Assembly: GCA_023935145.1 (NCBI GenBank)
Contig: CM043700.1
Coordinates: forward strand, 24,522,001-24,586,000
From: Bretschneidera sinensis
Taxonomy: Eukaryota > Streptophyta > Magnoliopsida > Brassicales > Akaniaceae
Direction of reading: 5' to 3'
Length of the DNA stretch: 64,000 nucleotides
Shown: piece by piece, positions 1-12,159 of the stretch
Layout of the letters: every line of letters starts with the position of its first letter
Numbering within the stretch: position 1 is the first letter of the stretch
The notes under the pieces: generated by a model
Told to the model about the DNA's origin: nothing
The model's database searches: none
What the model saw: only the letters and a program-made list of their open reading frames with translations
Made by a program: the position numbers and the translations under genes

Positions 1-534
1 GTTCTGTCTTTGAATGGTGGATGTTTAAGAACAATGGTAGTTATATCAAAAATATATATTTTTTTTAAATTCCAATATGATATGTTTGCAAAGGGATATC
101 CAGTTTGCTACGTTCAGTGTCCTAAATTATGGATTTCAACTAGCAAGTGAACTAGTATAGGAAATAGCTGTTTAGGTGATTATATATATAGCTAGTTTTA
201 GATATTTCTCATGAACTTTCCAAGATTTCTATACACTAGTCACTACTGTAGAATTTGTTGGTTACTCAACTCAAGCAAAGATCCATCATCTTCTGTCCTC
301 TTGGATTTTCTTAATGCTTGATCTAATTACTAACTATCCTTGGTTCTTGTGTTTGTGTAATTGTGGCTGTAACTGAGGACTAATTTTGTTTTTTGTTGGT
401 AATAACTCTGTACTCTACCATCGTTATTCCAGTATGATATGCAGTCATTTTGTGTCTTATAAAAAGTGCAATCTTCTGCGCTTGATTGTATGCTTAAATC
501 CGGTTAGTGGTACTTGAACTACATTTCATTGCAG
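1..534 (+). other. Intron of the HDA5-type gene (left edge)
   Basis: AT-rich DNA with no convincing exon. It ends in a normal acceptor (CAG at 532-534) in front of the first recognisable histone deacetylase exon. The upstream catalytic exons of the gene lie outside the window. Confidence 0.6.
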
Positions 535-2053
535 CTTCAGAGTTTGCTACTGATTTTAACATCATATCAGCTGGATTTGATGCTGCAAGAGGTGACCCTT
601 TAGGATGCTGCGATGTAAGTACGCATGTTGTTGTTTAAATGAATTTGTTAACATTTCAGTGTAGATCTTCTAATCAGGAAGCATTACTGCTGGAGGTATT
701 CAGTCCCTTCTGTGGCATTTCTTTTAAAATTATCCAATGAGCTGCTTTAAGTGGCCATGTATAAGAAATTAAGCAGTTTCTGCAATTGTTATTACCTATT
801 AATTAATTGTGCCTTTATAGTAAAAATGGTCATCATTTTCTTGTTTGAACTGGATGCTAGAATTCAAATGGTTCTTGAATTTTTCACCATGTTGACCCTT
901 GGTGCTTCTATAAACTTAAATAACTTGCAATTTTGTTATTTTAGGTAACTCCTGCTGGTTATGCACAGATGACCCACATGTTGACTGCTCTATCTGGCAG
1001 GAAGTTACTTGTTATTCTTGAGGGCGGATTTATGATTTACTTTTTGGTGTTTAGTTTTACAATTGACTTTATCTTATAATCCAGCTGAGCTCACATTGAT
1101 AACTCCTCTGTTTGCAGCTACAATCTCCATTCAATATCGTCTTCTGCTACAGCAGTGATTAAGGTCAATGTCGTTTCCTGTACCTTGAACATGCATATTA
1201 GTCGGGAGATTTTCACTTGTTCAGTAGATAATTGATGCGCTTTATTTTTATATGTACGGATTGATTTTTACATCTCTTTTTATATGAATCAAGTATCAAT
1301 TGTTAGACTAATATTGTTTTAAGGTGGGGAAATTTTGAAAGGTCATATATGGCACAAGCATGCGAACTTGATACTAGTTCATATGTCTTGCAATATCTTT
1401 TAGAAATGCACTAATTTTATAACATTGTTATGTTAATAAAGGAACTGCTGGGTGAAAATCCTGAATGTGAATTGCGCAATAGCATTCCTTCCAAAGCTGG
1501 CCTACAAACTGTTCTGGATGTCCTGAAAATTCACATGAACTTCTGGCCTACTGTGGGATCAAGCTTTATGAAATTGCAGTCAGAATATGGGGAATGTATT
1601 CCACTGAAAACAAAAGTGAGGAATTTGTTTGCCAACTTCTCTCGTGGCGTTGACGGTTCAAGTTTAGTTCATCCTCTTGTTTATTTATTAAATAATGGGA
1701 AAGTGAATTTTTTTGGACCAGAAAATTACACAGGAAGGGAAAAGAGGTTTCATGTTTCTTTTGTTGGGGTTGGAGGGTGGGGTGGGGGAAAAGGCTTAGA
1801 TTTCCAACAACAAAATATGAATTATTGATCTTTTCTCTCCCCTCTTTTCTTTTTCTTTTCCTCGAGCATGTTTGGACTTGGCATTGTTAATTTATTGTCA
1901 GAGTTCAGACTTGAACAGATTTTTGATTGATTTGTTCTGGCCTTTGTTTGCAGAAAAGAAATTAAAACGAGGCAGTGGGTTGAGGCCCCAATATGGTGGA
2001 ATTGGGGAAGGAAAAGGTTTTTGTATCATTTCTTAGCGGTTTTCTCCATGTAA
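535..2053 (+). CDS. HDA5: Class II histone deacetylase, HDA5/HDA18 type, 3' part of gene
   Basis: Zn-dependent RPD3/HDA1-class deacetylases remove acetyl groups from histone lysines; the HDA5 subgroup is a plant class II type. Exons inferred: 535-614, 945-1027, 1118-1163, 1442-1615 and 1976-2053. They read through the conserved end of the deacetylase fold (ISAGFDAARGDPLGCCD, then VTPAGYAQMT, then VILEGG/YNLHSISSSATAVIK), a linker (LLGENPECEL, GLQTVLDVLKIHMNFWP) and a plant HDA5-like tail (APIWWNWGRKRFLYHFL) ending at TAA 2051-2053. Reading phase is kept across all five exons only if exon 2 ends at 1027, yet the intron then begins with AT, not GT. The last acceptor chosen (CAG ending at 1975) keeps frame; the CAG ending at 1953 does not. 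N-terminal exons are off the left edge. Family identity is strong; whether this copy is functional is uncertain because of the donor site. Confidence 0.85.
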
Positions 2054-2821
2054 AATCAAAGTGGTGTTAACAATTTTGAGAATTTAATCTTTTATCCCTT
2101 TTTGTTGTATTTTTGGGCATCCATTGTTGTATGCGGTTACTTTGAAAGGCAAACTTTTTTTCTGCAAAATAGTGTTTAAAGGGAATTGATGTGTAATTGC
2201 AAGTGTCCATCTTTTTATATTTTATGTAAGTTTTTTTTTTTTTTTTTAATCTAATGTGACCTCTGAGAAGTTGAAGAGTCTGGCCGCACTTACGTTCCCT
2301 GCTCAACAGTAACATTGACCAAATAATGTGGTTGCTTGGGAGAGTGAGACTTACTGATCCCCAGCTACGTAGCCCCATTTGATTACTCCAAGTTGTTCAT
2401 TTAGACCAAACAACGATATTGTCGATAATGGATTACTATATGTTTCCTTTACATTTTTCGTTTTTGTACAAAGTCAATTTTAGCGTACAAATTGTTACTA
2501 ATATGTGTTCCTTTCACTATTTATTGAAGAAGAGAAGACAAAGGAACTGATTTTCATTTTCTTATCCCAACAAATAAATCAGGATATCTTCAAATACGAA
2601 TAACCAAATCTAGATTCCTCTGATTTTACATCTAATCCCTAATCTTGATTATTTACATCATGAATAAAAGCTGATAATGAAGGAACGTTTTTCTCAAACA
2701 TGAATGAAGTTCTTACAACAGAGGGTTTTGTTGCTGTGCTTGATGAACGAGTCTTCTTAGCTTTTGCAATCAGAATCACTTCCCCCTTAACTTAACAAAT
2801 GAAACAGAGAGAGAGCCATGG
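2054..2821. other. 3' regions between convergent HDA5-type and MYB genes
   Basis: The two genes converge here, so this stretch must hold both 3' UTRs. It includes a T-rich run near 2230-2250. I see no other coding potential or repeat structure. Confidence 0.5.
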
Positions 2822-3827
2822 CTACTGGTGCATTGTTGGTGGTGGAGGATAAGCCACAGGAACCACGTAGGGAGGACGGAGGTGGTGACCAGGAGGAAGC
2901 ATAACAGGAGTCCCAACAGCCGATGCCATATGACCTGGAGCAGTAACTGGGTGTCCTAAATGTGCACCATACATCATATGCGGCTGAGCCCTTTGCTTCA
3001 CTGCTTGTCCCAGAGCAGCAGAAGCTGATGTGTTTGGGTGAGCCTGTTGGCCTGTAATTGGAGCTTGATGAGCATCTCCGTTGCTTAAGCTTGTAATGTC
3101 ATGGATGCTAGACCTCCTCCTATCTCTATTCATTGAGTTCAAGCGAATGAAATACTTCTGTGCATGACTAGCTACTTGTGTAGGAGTCCTTGATAGCACA
3201 AAGTTCCTTGAAATGCTTCTCCAATCTCCTTTCCCGAACTTGTCCAAACCAAGAAGAAACAACCTACATAAACAAAGATTTTCAGTTACTGTGAGGTTTC
3301 TCAATAGCCAATAAACATGAATCCTACAATTAAGAGGGCAATAAGGCCATTGTTAATGTCAATTAAAACTAACATAAAAAGAAATAAAGTTAATGAAACA
3401 ATAGAAATAACCTATGCTCTTCTTCTGTCCATGGAGTCCCTTTCTTCCTCTCTTGGTCTGACCTTGACCCTCCTTTCCCTCCATGTCCACTTGACTCATA
3501 GCTCAACCCTGAAAATCCACTTCCATAATCAGAATTCAATCTCTTATCCGAAGCAAACGCCCAAGAAACGCCATGAGAATTCTTGGTTGAAGATGTTGGT
3601 TCCTCTCCTACATAGGTAGGAATTAATATTTGGCCAGCCTCTATAGCATGCACATCCTCCACTAGCACTTGGTAATGTTGCTTCAATTCTTCAATGTTCT
3701 TACTAGGAACCATTGAAGCAATTTTTTCCCATTGCTCTTCGGAGTCTTCCTCCTCAATCCAATGCATAGCAATGGCGTTCTCGAAAGCTTTCTCTTCTTC
3801 TCTGCTCCAAGTAACAGCACTCGACAT
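2822..3827 (-). CDS. SRM1/DIVARICATA-type MYB-related transcription factor
   Basis: Nuclear DNA-binding protein with two MYB/SANT-like repeats. Exon 1 is 3412-3827 and exon 2 is 2822-3263, with a 148-bp GT-AG intron that splits an Arg codon in the second repeat; the product is 285 aa. The N-terminal SANT-like repeat (about residues 4-60) has regularly spaced Trp residues ([21 protein letters not shown]). A Ser/Gly-rich linker leads to the second repeat (about 128-180), with [20 protein letters not shown] and the diagnostic SHAQKYF at 171-177, followed by [12 protein letters not shown]. The tail is rich in Pro, His and Ala. This matches the family that includes Arabidopsis SRM1 and snapdragon DIVARICATA, whose second repeat binds I-box/TATCC-type sites. 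The start ATG at 3825-3827 is the first in the open frame. It converges on the HDA5-type gene. Confidence 0.93.
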
Positions 3828-5615
3828 GGCGTTCTTAGTTTCACTATTTCTTTGGGTTTAGAAAGGGTGTGTGATTTTGGTGAATATGTTAATGGTTTTA
3901 AATTTTTTTTTGGCATGGTGGGGTTGTTTCCATTGAAAGAAAGAAGAAAAGAGTAGGGTGCGCAGCATAAGAGAGCGGACACAAGGTGTGCGTAGGGTAA
4001 GGAGTTAAGTGGCTATCAAACTTTCAATTTATGAGGGGACCACTTTGTTAGGATGGGTAATTTGTCATGTTCATATAATGTAGATACATGGAAAAAGTAC
4101 TCCATGGAAAATTCTCTCCTTTGTATTATTTCCTCACTTGCAATCATGGAGGGTGCAAATCGTGCGAAATGAGGCCCAGAGAATCTTTTAAACTACCTTA
4201 ATCACATGCAATCTTTTAAAAAAAATATCTTCCAATCAAAGTTATTATATCCTCATATGGGATTCAAGATGGTTTTCAAACCACCACTCAAAATACCATG
4301 AGGCAAATCGAAAAGGATAATCGGAAGGGTCAATTAGAAAAAACATTCAAAAGTGATCTCATCTAAAAGAATTATTCAAGGAATGTGTCAATAACACAAA
4401 GTCATTGACATGTAAATAACAAAGAGTCACCAATTAAGTTTAGGGAACATAAAATCACAATCAGTAGTCATTATGTTGTAATATTTTTTCTAAACTGGAA
4501 CAGAATGTGAGAATCAAGACTTAGAGGCGTTAATTAATCATTGTCTTTAAAGGTTTATTTGTTCCCACTTGAATAAACAAATTTGCTATGGGTACAGAGG
4601 AATAGTCCTCTATGATACAGCTAAATCTCTAGGTCAAAGTCTATAGACAACAAAATCTGAAGAACTTCGGATTTTATTCTGCTTTGAAATAATTAAAATA
4701 CTATGGTAGAGGTTTTGAGAGAAAAAGAGAGAAGAAAGAAAGAAAATGAATCATGTTCTGAATGTGGAGGGAGGTAATGTATTTTTAAGTGCAGAAACAC
4801 ATCTCCAAACAATTCTGGACAACTTTTCAGTTTGGAAATATATGATTTTTCAAATTTAATATGAGTCTTATGTCTCTTAATTTTCAACGGATAAGATCGT
4901 GTCTGTTAAAGAGAACTAATTTGACACCTTTCTGATTAAGTCATGACTCTTGAATTTAAATTATACCTCTCTGATTAAATAACAACCTTTAGATTTAAAC
5001 AGATGCATTTCGATTTAATTTGACACCTTTCTGATTAAATCCTCGGCTTTTATGGGCTTTTATCTAAAATTTGGATACCCAAACTGGAACAACGGACACA
5101 GGTTGGGCTCGGGGCAAGGGCTCCTCAGCGACAATGCACACGTTTGAAGTGCAAAGTATGCCTAAAGCACCAATGCGACTTTACGATGCGACCAGGCCTA
5201 GGCTCGAGCTGGGGCCGATACACAGGCGCATGTACGGTGCTTTGCACCGCAATGCGAGCCTTCGCCTTTATCCCTTTGTTTATCAGCAGTAGATAAGAAT
5301 CCCAAATAAATGCTTATAAAGCATTTTATTTCTCATTTTCTTATCAATATGGGACAAAGCCAATTTGGGTTTTCAAACAACACTTTATTCTTATTTCAAG
5401 CTCATACATTAAGATTAATTTTTAATCAAAATAAATGCCTATTAAATCTCCAACTTGAGTTTAATTTAATGCACCTAATTAAAGGTTTTTTAAGGACCAT
5501 TAATAAGCTCAAATTAAGATATTAAAATGGTCTAAAATCAACTCTTAGAGTTGATTTTTCTAACACATTAAAGGGTCGGGATTTGTGGGGTCTGAAGATT
5601 GTGTATGTGGCAGAA
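3828..5615. other. MYB gene upstream region and intergenic DNA
   Basis: The first few hundred bases should hold the promoter and 5' UTR of the minus-strand MYB gene; I could not place a TATA box with confidence. The rest is AT-rich. A short phrase (TTTGACACCTTTCTGATTAA) recurs loosely between 4920 and 5040, and there is a short GC-richer patch at 5095-5270. No gene seen. Confidence 0.4.
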
Positions 5616-5752
5616 GTTCATAAGTGAGCATCCTACACACGGCTAAGACTCGAAGAGCCTAACTCTTACTCTTGCATTTCAAATGAATTTATGTTTATTA
5701 TTAATTATTAATTATTAATTAATTATTTTTGTAATTAGGTGATCACACACAC
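5616..5752 (+). repeat. Left arm of an inverted repeat flanking the copia element
   Basis: About 135 bp matching the reverse complement of 12160-12300. Both arms carry AAGTGAGCATCC, a CTTTACTCTTG/TCTTACTCTTG block, a TTAATTATTAATTAATTA stretch and GTGATCACA/ATGATCACA, in the same order. The arms lie about 6.4 kb apart and enclose the copia element plus about 2.7 kb of other DNA. Confidence 0.7.
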
Positions 5753-7611
5753 AAGTACAAGTATATGAGTCAAGCAAAATATGAGCAAGTATAAAGATAA
5801 CACCCATTCTCATTCATTCTCATTACTTTATCATTACATCAGGAAGGAAAAATGATTACATTTGTTTTGATGCCGAAAAATGGGTTGGGCTTGGTGACAC
5901 CAACCTCTAAGGTTGGTTGAGGTCACGCTCACGTCTACTTGATGCAATGGGACTTGAAAAGGAAAAGTCGCTTAGAGATTTTATTCTCCGGAGGTATCCT
6001 TCGATACTTAAGTCAATAGATGACCTAAAAATGGCATAAATCTAAAGAAGAGGAGAATATTTTGGGAGAAAAGAATTCACTCTAGGAGACTGTTTCATGG
6101 ATTATAAATATGAACCTTACTCTAATGGTAAAAAATAGTGGGTCCCCTGCATGAAATTACCTTATTGCCCTTCTATTGATAGGGGTCTCCCCATGGGCTA
6201 AGTGTCTCTTTTGTGTGTTGGTAAGATTTGGGATGTAAAATTACCCTTCGGTCTTAAAGAGTTGCCACGTGTTAGCTTTTCATTGGGAGGTGTTATTTAT
6301 GCCCCTCACCCACTTTGTTGATTTTTTTTTTTTTTTTTACTTTAGGGAGTAGAGCTAAGTCAATTTTATTTTATTCATCATTTTTCCTCCTCTCCTTTAT
6401 TTTTTTGGGAGTTTGATCCCCTTAGCTCAACCGTGGGGCACTTTGGTTAAGGGGAGCTTGACCCCCTTATCCCGGATGTGAGGCACACCGGCTAGGGGGA
6501 GCTAGTCTCCTTAGCTCGGTCATCCTTTTCAAGGTCGGTTATATGGTGCGGATGCTCGAACACAAGCACATAGGCTCGGGTTGGCACTTGGCAGAGCTTG
6601 AACGTAATGTTGTTTGGGTTTCTCCGTGAGAAGGATAAGAGGAGGAAGAGCTCAGTGTGCCGATGAGGTATGGACCCTTTTGAGCTCTTTTGATCTCCAC
6701 ATAAACCCTAGAGAATTAAATCTACAATTTTCATATTTTTGCCTTTTGCATTCCCAAAACACAAACCCTAACTTCAAAACACACAATAACATAAAAAAAT
6801 CCCTCACTCAATACGCAATTAAGATCCTCTATCAAGGAGGTCTTATTATCATATATTATCAGTCCTTTGATGAGGATAAGCGATGAACAACGCCCGATTT
6901 GTTCATCGATCAAAAACAATGTAACGATGTCTTCTTGAAAGTTTCAACGAGACAACCACCCAATTTTGAGGAAGGAGAAAAGTCTTTTACCTTGTGATTT
7001 CATGGAAACTTACTTAAGGAAGAATCAAAGAGGAAATGTATTGATCTTTGTAAGAGTTTTACATGCTATCAAGGTATAGATTCAAGTAAACTTTCTTGTA
7101 TATCTTTACTTTATTCTTTTGATAGTTAATTTGATCTTACTTGCTTGCTGAGTGTTTTGATTCGTAAGTAATCTTGTTTTTATGATTTAAGTTAGTTCAT
7201 ATGTCATTGTTTATACTTGTTTAAGTGTTCTTTCAATTTATAACTTTTTGAATTGAAGATTTGAATAAAAAAAAAACCCGAGCCAACAAACCTAAACACC
7301 ACTTTAAAGTGGTGTCCCGTGTCTAGAGCCACTTAAGAGTGGCGGCCAAGACATGATTTCCCCCTTTTTGTTTTCTTCACTTCCAATTTGCTTCTTTTGA
7401 TTTGTTTGTATGTCTTTTAACATAATTCTTTGACTCATATGAAATCTAAAAACTCACATGATTGCATGATTAGGGTTCACCATGCATAGATTATGTTCTT
7501 TGGGATTTAATTGCCTCTATGCTTGTTTCCGTACCTTAACATGCTCTCTTTACTTTGAGTGATTCTTAAATCAATGTTATCTTGTTTTTAGGATTATTTT
7601 GATAATCTAAA
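5753..7611. other. Repeat-like DNA between inverted repeat arm and copia element
   Basis: No intact gene. It contains a T-rich run (6320-6337) and a palindromic phrase, CACCACTTTAAAGTGGTG (about 7299-7316), followed by a related CCACTTAAGAGTGG. Texture and base use match 11232-12150 beyond the copia element. The two are therefore likely halves of one older repeat element split by the copia insertion; this is inference. Confidence 0.4.
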
Positions 7612-7791
7612 TGTAAAGGAAATGCCTCAAGCCTAAATGTTGTGAGGTGATGTTTATTTATACAATAAATCTGTACAACTATAAACAAGGAAATTATTTG
7701 AATATACACAATAAAAGACAATCTCCTAGAATTAAGGTGTATCAGTGATAAAAGCTAGAATCATGGAGAATCAGCTATCTTCTTGGTCACA
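7612..7791 (-). repeat. 3' LTR of the copia element
   Basis: 180-bp copy pairing with 11052-11231. On the plus strand it begins TGTAAAGGAAATGCC and ends CTTGGTCACA. It abuts truncated RT coding sequence with no polypurine tract between them. Confidence 0.88.
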
Positions 7792-8503
7792 ATCAGGATT
7801 CTTGTGCCAATCGATCGATGAGTGTACGAAGCATAGGCTGATTATTGCCTGTAATAACCATATCATCGACATATAAGAGAAGATAAATAACACCATAAGG
7901 ACCATGATACACAAAAAGTGAGGAATCAGCACGACTCGCAATAACACCAAATCCAAGAAAAAACTAACTGAAAGGCTGGAACCATGCATGTGGGGTCTGT
8001 TTCAGACCATAAAGAGCACGTTGTAAGCGACAAACGTGAGAAGGGAATTGAGGATCGGTGTATCCCGGAGGTTGTTCCATGTAAACTTCATCTTTAAGAA
8101 AACCATGCAGAAATGCATTTTTAACGTCAAACTGATGAAGTGACCAGCCATGCATAGCAGTTAGAGACAAAATAATTCGAATAGTGGCAGGACGAACAAC
8201 TGGATTGAATGTTTCGTTGAAATCAATGCCATGTTTTTGAGAAAAACCTTGGGCCACAAAACGAGCTTTGTTACGTTCTATAGAGCCATCTGCTTAAAGC
8301 TTTGTCTTAAAGATCCACCGACAACCTACAACATTATGATCACTTGAACGGGGAACCAAACGCCATGTGTTATTGTGCTTGAGAGTGGAAATTTCATCAT
8401 CTATGGTGGAAAGCCACTCGGGATGCTTGATAGCCGACTTAAATCCACGAGGCTCCTTGACAGCAAGATGTACCTGAAAACCATGGTGGAGCAGATAAAG
8501 CAC
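7792..8503 (-). pseudogene. Copia reverse transcriptase fragment
   Basis: Minus-strand reading gives WLSTIDDEISTLKHNNTWRLVP, then AQGFSQKHGIDFNETFNPVV, FDVKNAFLHGFLKDEVYMEQPPGY, CRLQRALYGLKQTPHAWF and the catalytic YVDD box (at about 7864-7876), all classic copia RT signatures. An in-frame TAG lies between the LYGLKQ and YVDD motifs, near 7966-7970, and a frame change sits near 8257-8294. The domain ends about 20 codons past YVDD at the LTR, so the thumb and RNase H are absent. Confidence 0.9.
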
Positions 8504-9580
8504 ATAACGAATGAATTATGCGAGGCTTAAGAATACTATTCTTAGCACGAGTAACCATAGGGTGAGTAATGGTCGGCAAATGACTAGAAGAAGAAGGAGC
8601 AGGAGGTATGACTTCCAATGCTATCGCTGGTGATGAAGGCTGAGAAGAATCTTCAGGAGGTAGTGAAGGAATACAAGAATCAGTAGAAGGAACATACAAG
8701 GTGGGGGCCGGATGATGAGCTGAAGTCACACCTGATAAGGAAGTGTCACTAGAAAGAAAACTGTTAGAAGGGTCATCAAAAGTGACATAATCAGCACTAT
8801 CCAAAAAAGGAAGAATCGAGCTGGAAGCATAAGGAAAATAATCTTCAAAAAATTGGACATGGCGAGAAATATAGACTTGATTAGTTTTTTTATCCAAGCA
8901 ACGAAAACCTTTATGAAGATAACTATAGCCAATAAAAACACAAGGAAGAGATCTTGGAGATAATTTATTAGGCATATAATCATGTAAAAAAGGAAAACAA
9001 AGGTAGCCAAAAGTACGTAACAAGGAATAAGAAGGAGGGAAACCGTATAAAATTTCATAGTGGGACTTACCATGAAGAACCGATGATGGAAAACGATTAA
9101 TGAGATAACAAGCCGTGGAAAAAGACTCAACCCATAAACATAAAGGTACATGAGAATGAACACATGAGAGTGAGACCAGTTTCGATAATGTGACGATGTT
9201 TTCTCTCTGCAATACCGTTCTGATTTAGTGTATAAGGACAAGCGATACGTTGAACTATACCATTCTCACGAAGAAAAGTAGTAAAACGATGATTAGTGAA
9301 TTCAGTACCACCATCGCATTGAAAAGATTTGATTTTACAATCAAATTGAATTTGGACATACTTATTAAACTGAACAAATATGTCAAAAAAAATCTGACTT
9401 AAGCTTTGACAGATAAAACCAACTAAAGCGGGAAAAATCATCTATAAAAACACAATAGTACTTATAACCGGAAGGAGAAGGAACCAGTAAGGGACCCCAT
9501 AACTCACAATGTATCCTTTCAAATAAAGAGGCACAACGTTGATCTAAATTGGAGAAAGGTAAACGATGACTTTTGCCCAA
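8504..9580 (-). pseudogene. Copia integrase core and linker, degraded
   Basis: Minus-strand frames read HCELWGPLLVPSPSGYKYY, FIDDFSRFSWFY, FQCDGGTEFTNHRF and CPYTLNQNGIAERKHRHI, then ACYLINRFPSSVLHGKSHYE and FGYLCFPFLHDYMPNKLSPR, which is the rve integrase core and its GKR-like C-terminal end. The catalytic Asp residues are visible in the FIDDFSR and QCDGGTEF motifs. Several frame shifts break it between 9127 and 9441. A Ser/Pro-rich linker follows before RT. Confidence 0.88.
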
Positions 9581-10259
9581 TTAACAACTAAAACAAAGCT
9601 TAGAATCAATCATACTTTTATTAGAAAGGGTAATAACACCATGCTTATTTAAAGAAGAAATAATGCAAAATGAAGGATGGCCTAGTCGTGCATGCCAAGT
9701 GACAGACGAAGCACTAGAGGGACATTTAGAAAGACTAGATAACAAACTTGCATGGCCACGATCAAGAACATAGAGCTCGTTCTCACATCGCCCGACTCCC
9801 ACCATCGTTCTTGTTGCTAGATCCTGTATGGTAAAACCAGAAGAAGAGAAAGTGATTGAGCAATTGTTCTCATGAGTAAGCTTGCTAATTGATAAGAGAT
9901 TTTTAGTAAGACTAGGTACAAGGAGAACATCAGACAAAAATAAGGGATGAGAAACAGCAATGGATGAAAATGGAACCGATGCGAGAAATAGGCATGGAAG
10001 TACCGTTACCAACATACACCCACTGATTACCAGTATAAGGAACATAATTATCAAGAGCAACAACATTATTCGTTATATGCGAAGTAGCCCCAGTATTCGT
10101 ATACCACTCGGAATCAATCAGTTCATCAACCGAAGTAGCAACAAAGGCTTCAATCAAACCATCCACCTTGGCTTTCTTCAGTAACTTGCCAAGTTTATGA
10201 CATTTTTTGGTAGTGTGCCTCTTTTTACCACACCAATGACAGGTAATGCCCGAAGTCAT
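9581..10259 (-). pseudogene. Copia zinc knuckle, protease and pre-integrase region
   Basis: Reads a CCHC-type knuckle (CHWCGKKRHTTKKCHKLG), then WYTNTGATSHIT where a copia protease usually has DSGAT/DTGAT (first Asp replaced by Asn), then the GAG-pre-integrase motif WHARLGHPS near 9690. The frame is interrupted at about 9930-10066. Confidence 0.85.
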
Positions 10260-10349
10260 GGAAAAATTTCTAGGAGCGGACGAAGAGAAGGCAAGCTTTG
10301 GGCGACTAGAAAAGGCACCCGAAGAAGAACCTCTTTGTGCAACAAAAGC

Positions 10350-11000
10350 CTACTGGGAGGATGAATCACCATGAAGGGACTGAGAGAAAAGCTCATGGCT
10401 GAGAGCTTTCGACACCAAGTTGGTGAAAGAAGGTAACGGCAACTGTGACAACATTGAGGTTGAATTTTTTTTGTAATCAGATCCAAGACCACGAAGAAAA
10501 CAATGTACCTTATCCGTGTCATCAATGGGTTTGCTAATAGCACTAAGCTGATCACACAGAGAGCGAAAGGAATGAATATATTTAGCAACACCACAAGAGC
10601 CTCGTTGCAGCAATTGGAGTTCGTCTTTTAATTGAATCTCCCTGGTCTTAGAACTATGTGAAAGAGAGGCTTCAAGAGCTAGCCAAGTATCACGGGCAAT
10701 AGAGCAATCCACAACTTCAACCATAAATTTTTCAATGAGAGAGGCATAAAGAAGACTGAGTATAATCCGATCCTATGCGTTCTATTTCTTGTAAGCAGGA
10801 TTCGAAGCCAGATCAGTACCCTGACGAATCTGGGCGGAAAATGCCGAAGAAAACCCATCTAGATAGCCCATTAAATCCTGACTTTCAAGTAAAGGAACAA
10901 ATTGACTACGCCATAAGAGGTAATTTGTGGGAGTGAGTTTGATGGTCACCATGTGAACCATCGTATTGAGCGGAAGCTGGTTGGTGGAAGAATCAGCCAT
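10350..11000 (-). pseudogene. Copia gag
   Basis: Starts at an ATG at 10998-11000, 43 bp inside the primer site (MADSSTNQLPLNTMVHMVTI, then KLTPTNYLLWRSQFVPLLES). It continues after an in-frame stop near 10782 as DTWLALEASLSHSSKTREIQ, LLQRGSCGVAKYIHSFRSLC and FLRGLGSDYK, the usual UBN2-type gag of copia elements. A stop near 10350 separates it from the zinc knuckle. Confidence 0.87.
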
Positions 11001-11051
11001 GAAAGCTTGAAAGAAGGTCTCGACAAGGATTTCACCGACTGACTAATACCA

Positions 11052-11231
11052 GGTAAAGGAAATGCCTCAAGCTTAAATGTTGTTAGGTGATGTTTATTTA
11101 TACAATAAATCTGTACAACTATAAACAAGGAAATAATTTGAATATGCACAATAAAAGGCAATCTCCTAGAATTAAGGTGTATCAGTGATAGAAGCTAGAA
11201 TAATGGAGAATGAGGTATCTTCTTGGTCACA
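11052..11231 (-). repeat. 5' LTR of the copia element
   Basis: 180-bp partner of 7612-7791, with about 94% identity by eye. On the minus strand it is followed by the primer site TGGTATTAG and then gag. Confidence 0.88.
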
Positions 11232-12159
11232 ATTAGGGGAAGCAGATTCTTCTCTAATACTAAGCATGTTAAAGTCACTGCCTTTTTTTATCTGTTATCC
11301 ATGTTTTCATGCTTCTTTGACGCATATGCTTAGTTTAGGTTTCCTTTGATGCTCACATGCCTTTGTGTGCTTTCATTTCTCGTCATATGTTCTAGAATGA
11401 TTGATTTAAGCTAATAAAGTTGATGCCTTGAGATGATTTGCATGCTTATTTTTATTTGAATGATCAACTACATGATTGTCAATGATTATATGATTCCATG
11501 AGATTCCATGTCTGCTTGTATGTGTTTAGTTATCTTCACCATGCTCATGTGTGTCTCATATCTTCAAATTAATGTGGATTAGCTACTGTTTTTCTCTCAA
11601 ATCTTAAGTTATACTTGTTGTTTGGGTGATAATATGTTTGCTTGCTTGCTCATATGTCTCTAACTCTCTTATGTTCGATTGTCTATGCTTACGCTTGAAT
11701 GTTAAACTATTTTTATGAGATAGAATTTGATTTGTTGAGATTGTTATTTGTCGTCTATGTGTGGGATGGTCATCATTGTTTTCTCATTTTATCCAAACTT
11801 TTCGACTCATACTTGCATTTACTTTATATTACTTTGTCCATTACTCGTTTTGCTCGATTTCTTTTCATATTTGCGTTTTATCTCTTCACTTGCTTTCATC
11901 TAAGTTCCATAATTGTTGGGAATGTAATGTTGCGGTCAGGTAATTTTATTTTTCATGTGTTTTCCTTTATTTATTAATTATCATTTTTTTTTCAATTTTG
12001 GGATGTAAACCATGGTTACACACATTTTATTTTCCAATTTTCCAATGTAATCGCATTTAATTTTCTTGTACTTTAACTGCTATGGATGGATTATATATCT
12101 TGTTATTTTTTTATCATATATTGTGTGTGCTCCCATGTTCATTGTTCGCTTATGTGATC
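11232..12159. other. Repeat-like DNA right of the copia element
   Basis: T-rich sequence with no coding signal beyond chance ORFs. It resembles the left side (7080-7611) in style (repeated TTGCTTGC, CATATG and CATGATTG phrases) and probably belongs to the same older element. Confidence 0.35.

Larger units (their letters stand above)
7612..11231 (-). mobile_element. Ty1/copia LTR retrotransposon, internally deleted, minus strand
   Basis: Two 180-bp direct repeats (7612-7791 and 11052-11231) differ at about 10 positions and end in ...GGTCACA. Next to the right-hand (5') LTR, plus-strand CTAATACCA at 11043-11051 is the complement of an initiator-Met type primer site, TGGTATTAG. Reading on the minus strand, the order is gag, zinc knuckle, protease, integrase, reverse transcriptase, which is the copia order. 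The RT region stops about 20 codons after its YVDD box and runs straight into the 3' LTR; the rest of RT, RNase H and the polypurine tract are missing. Several stops and frame changes make it non-functional. I found no clean target-site duplication. Confidence 0.93.

Noticed and set aside
751..948. 65-codon plus-strand open frame in the HDA5-type gene
   Set aside because: Lies in an intron with a good acceptor at its end (944); low-complexity hydrophobic translation and no homology.
5071..5292. 73-codon ORF in a GC-richer patch
   Set aside because: No motif, no splice context, surrounded by repeat DNA.
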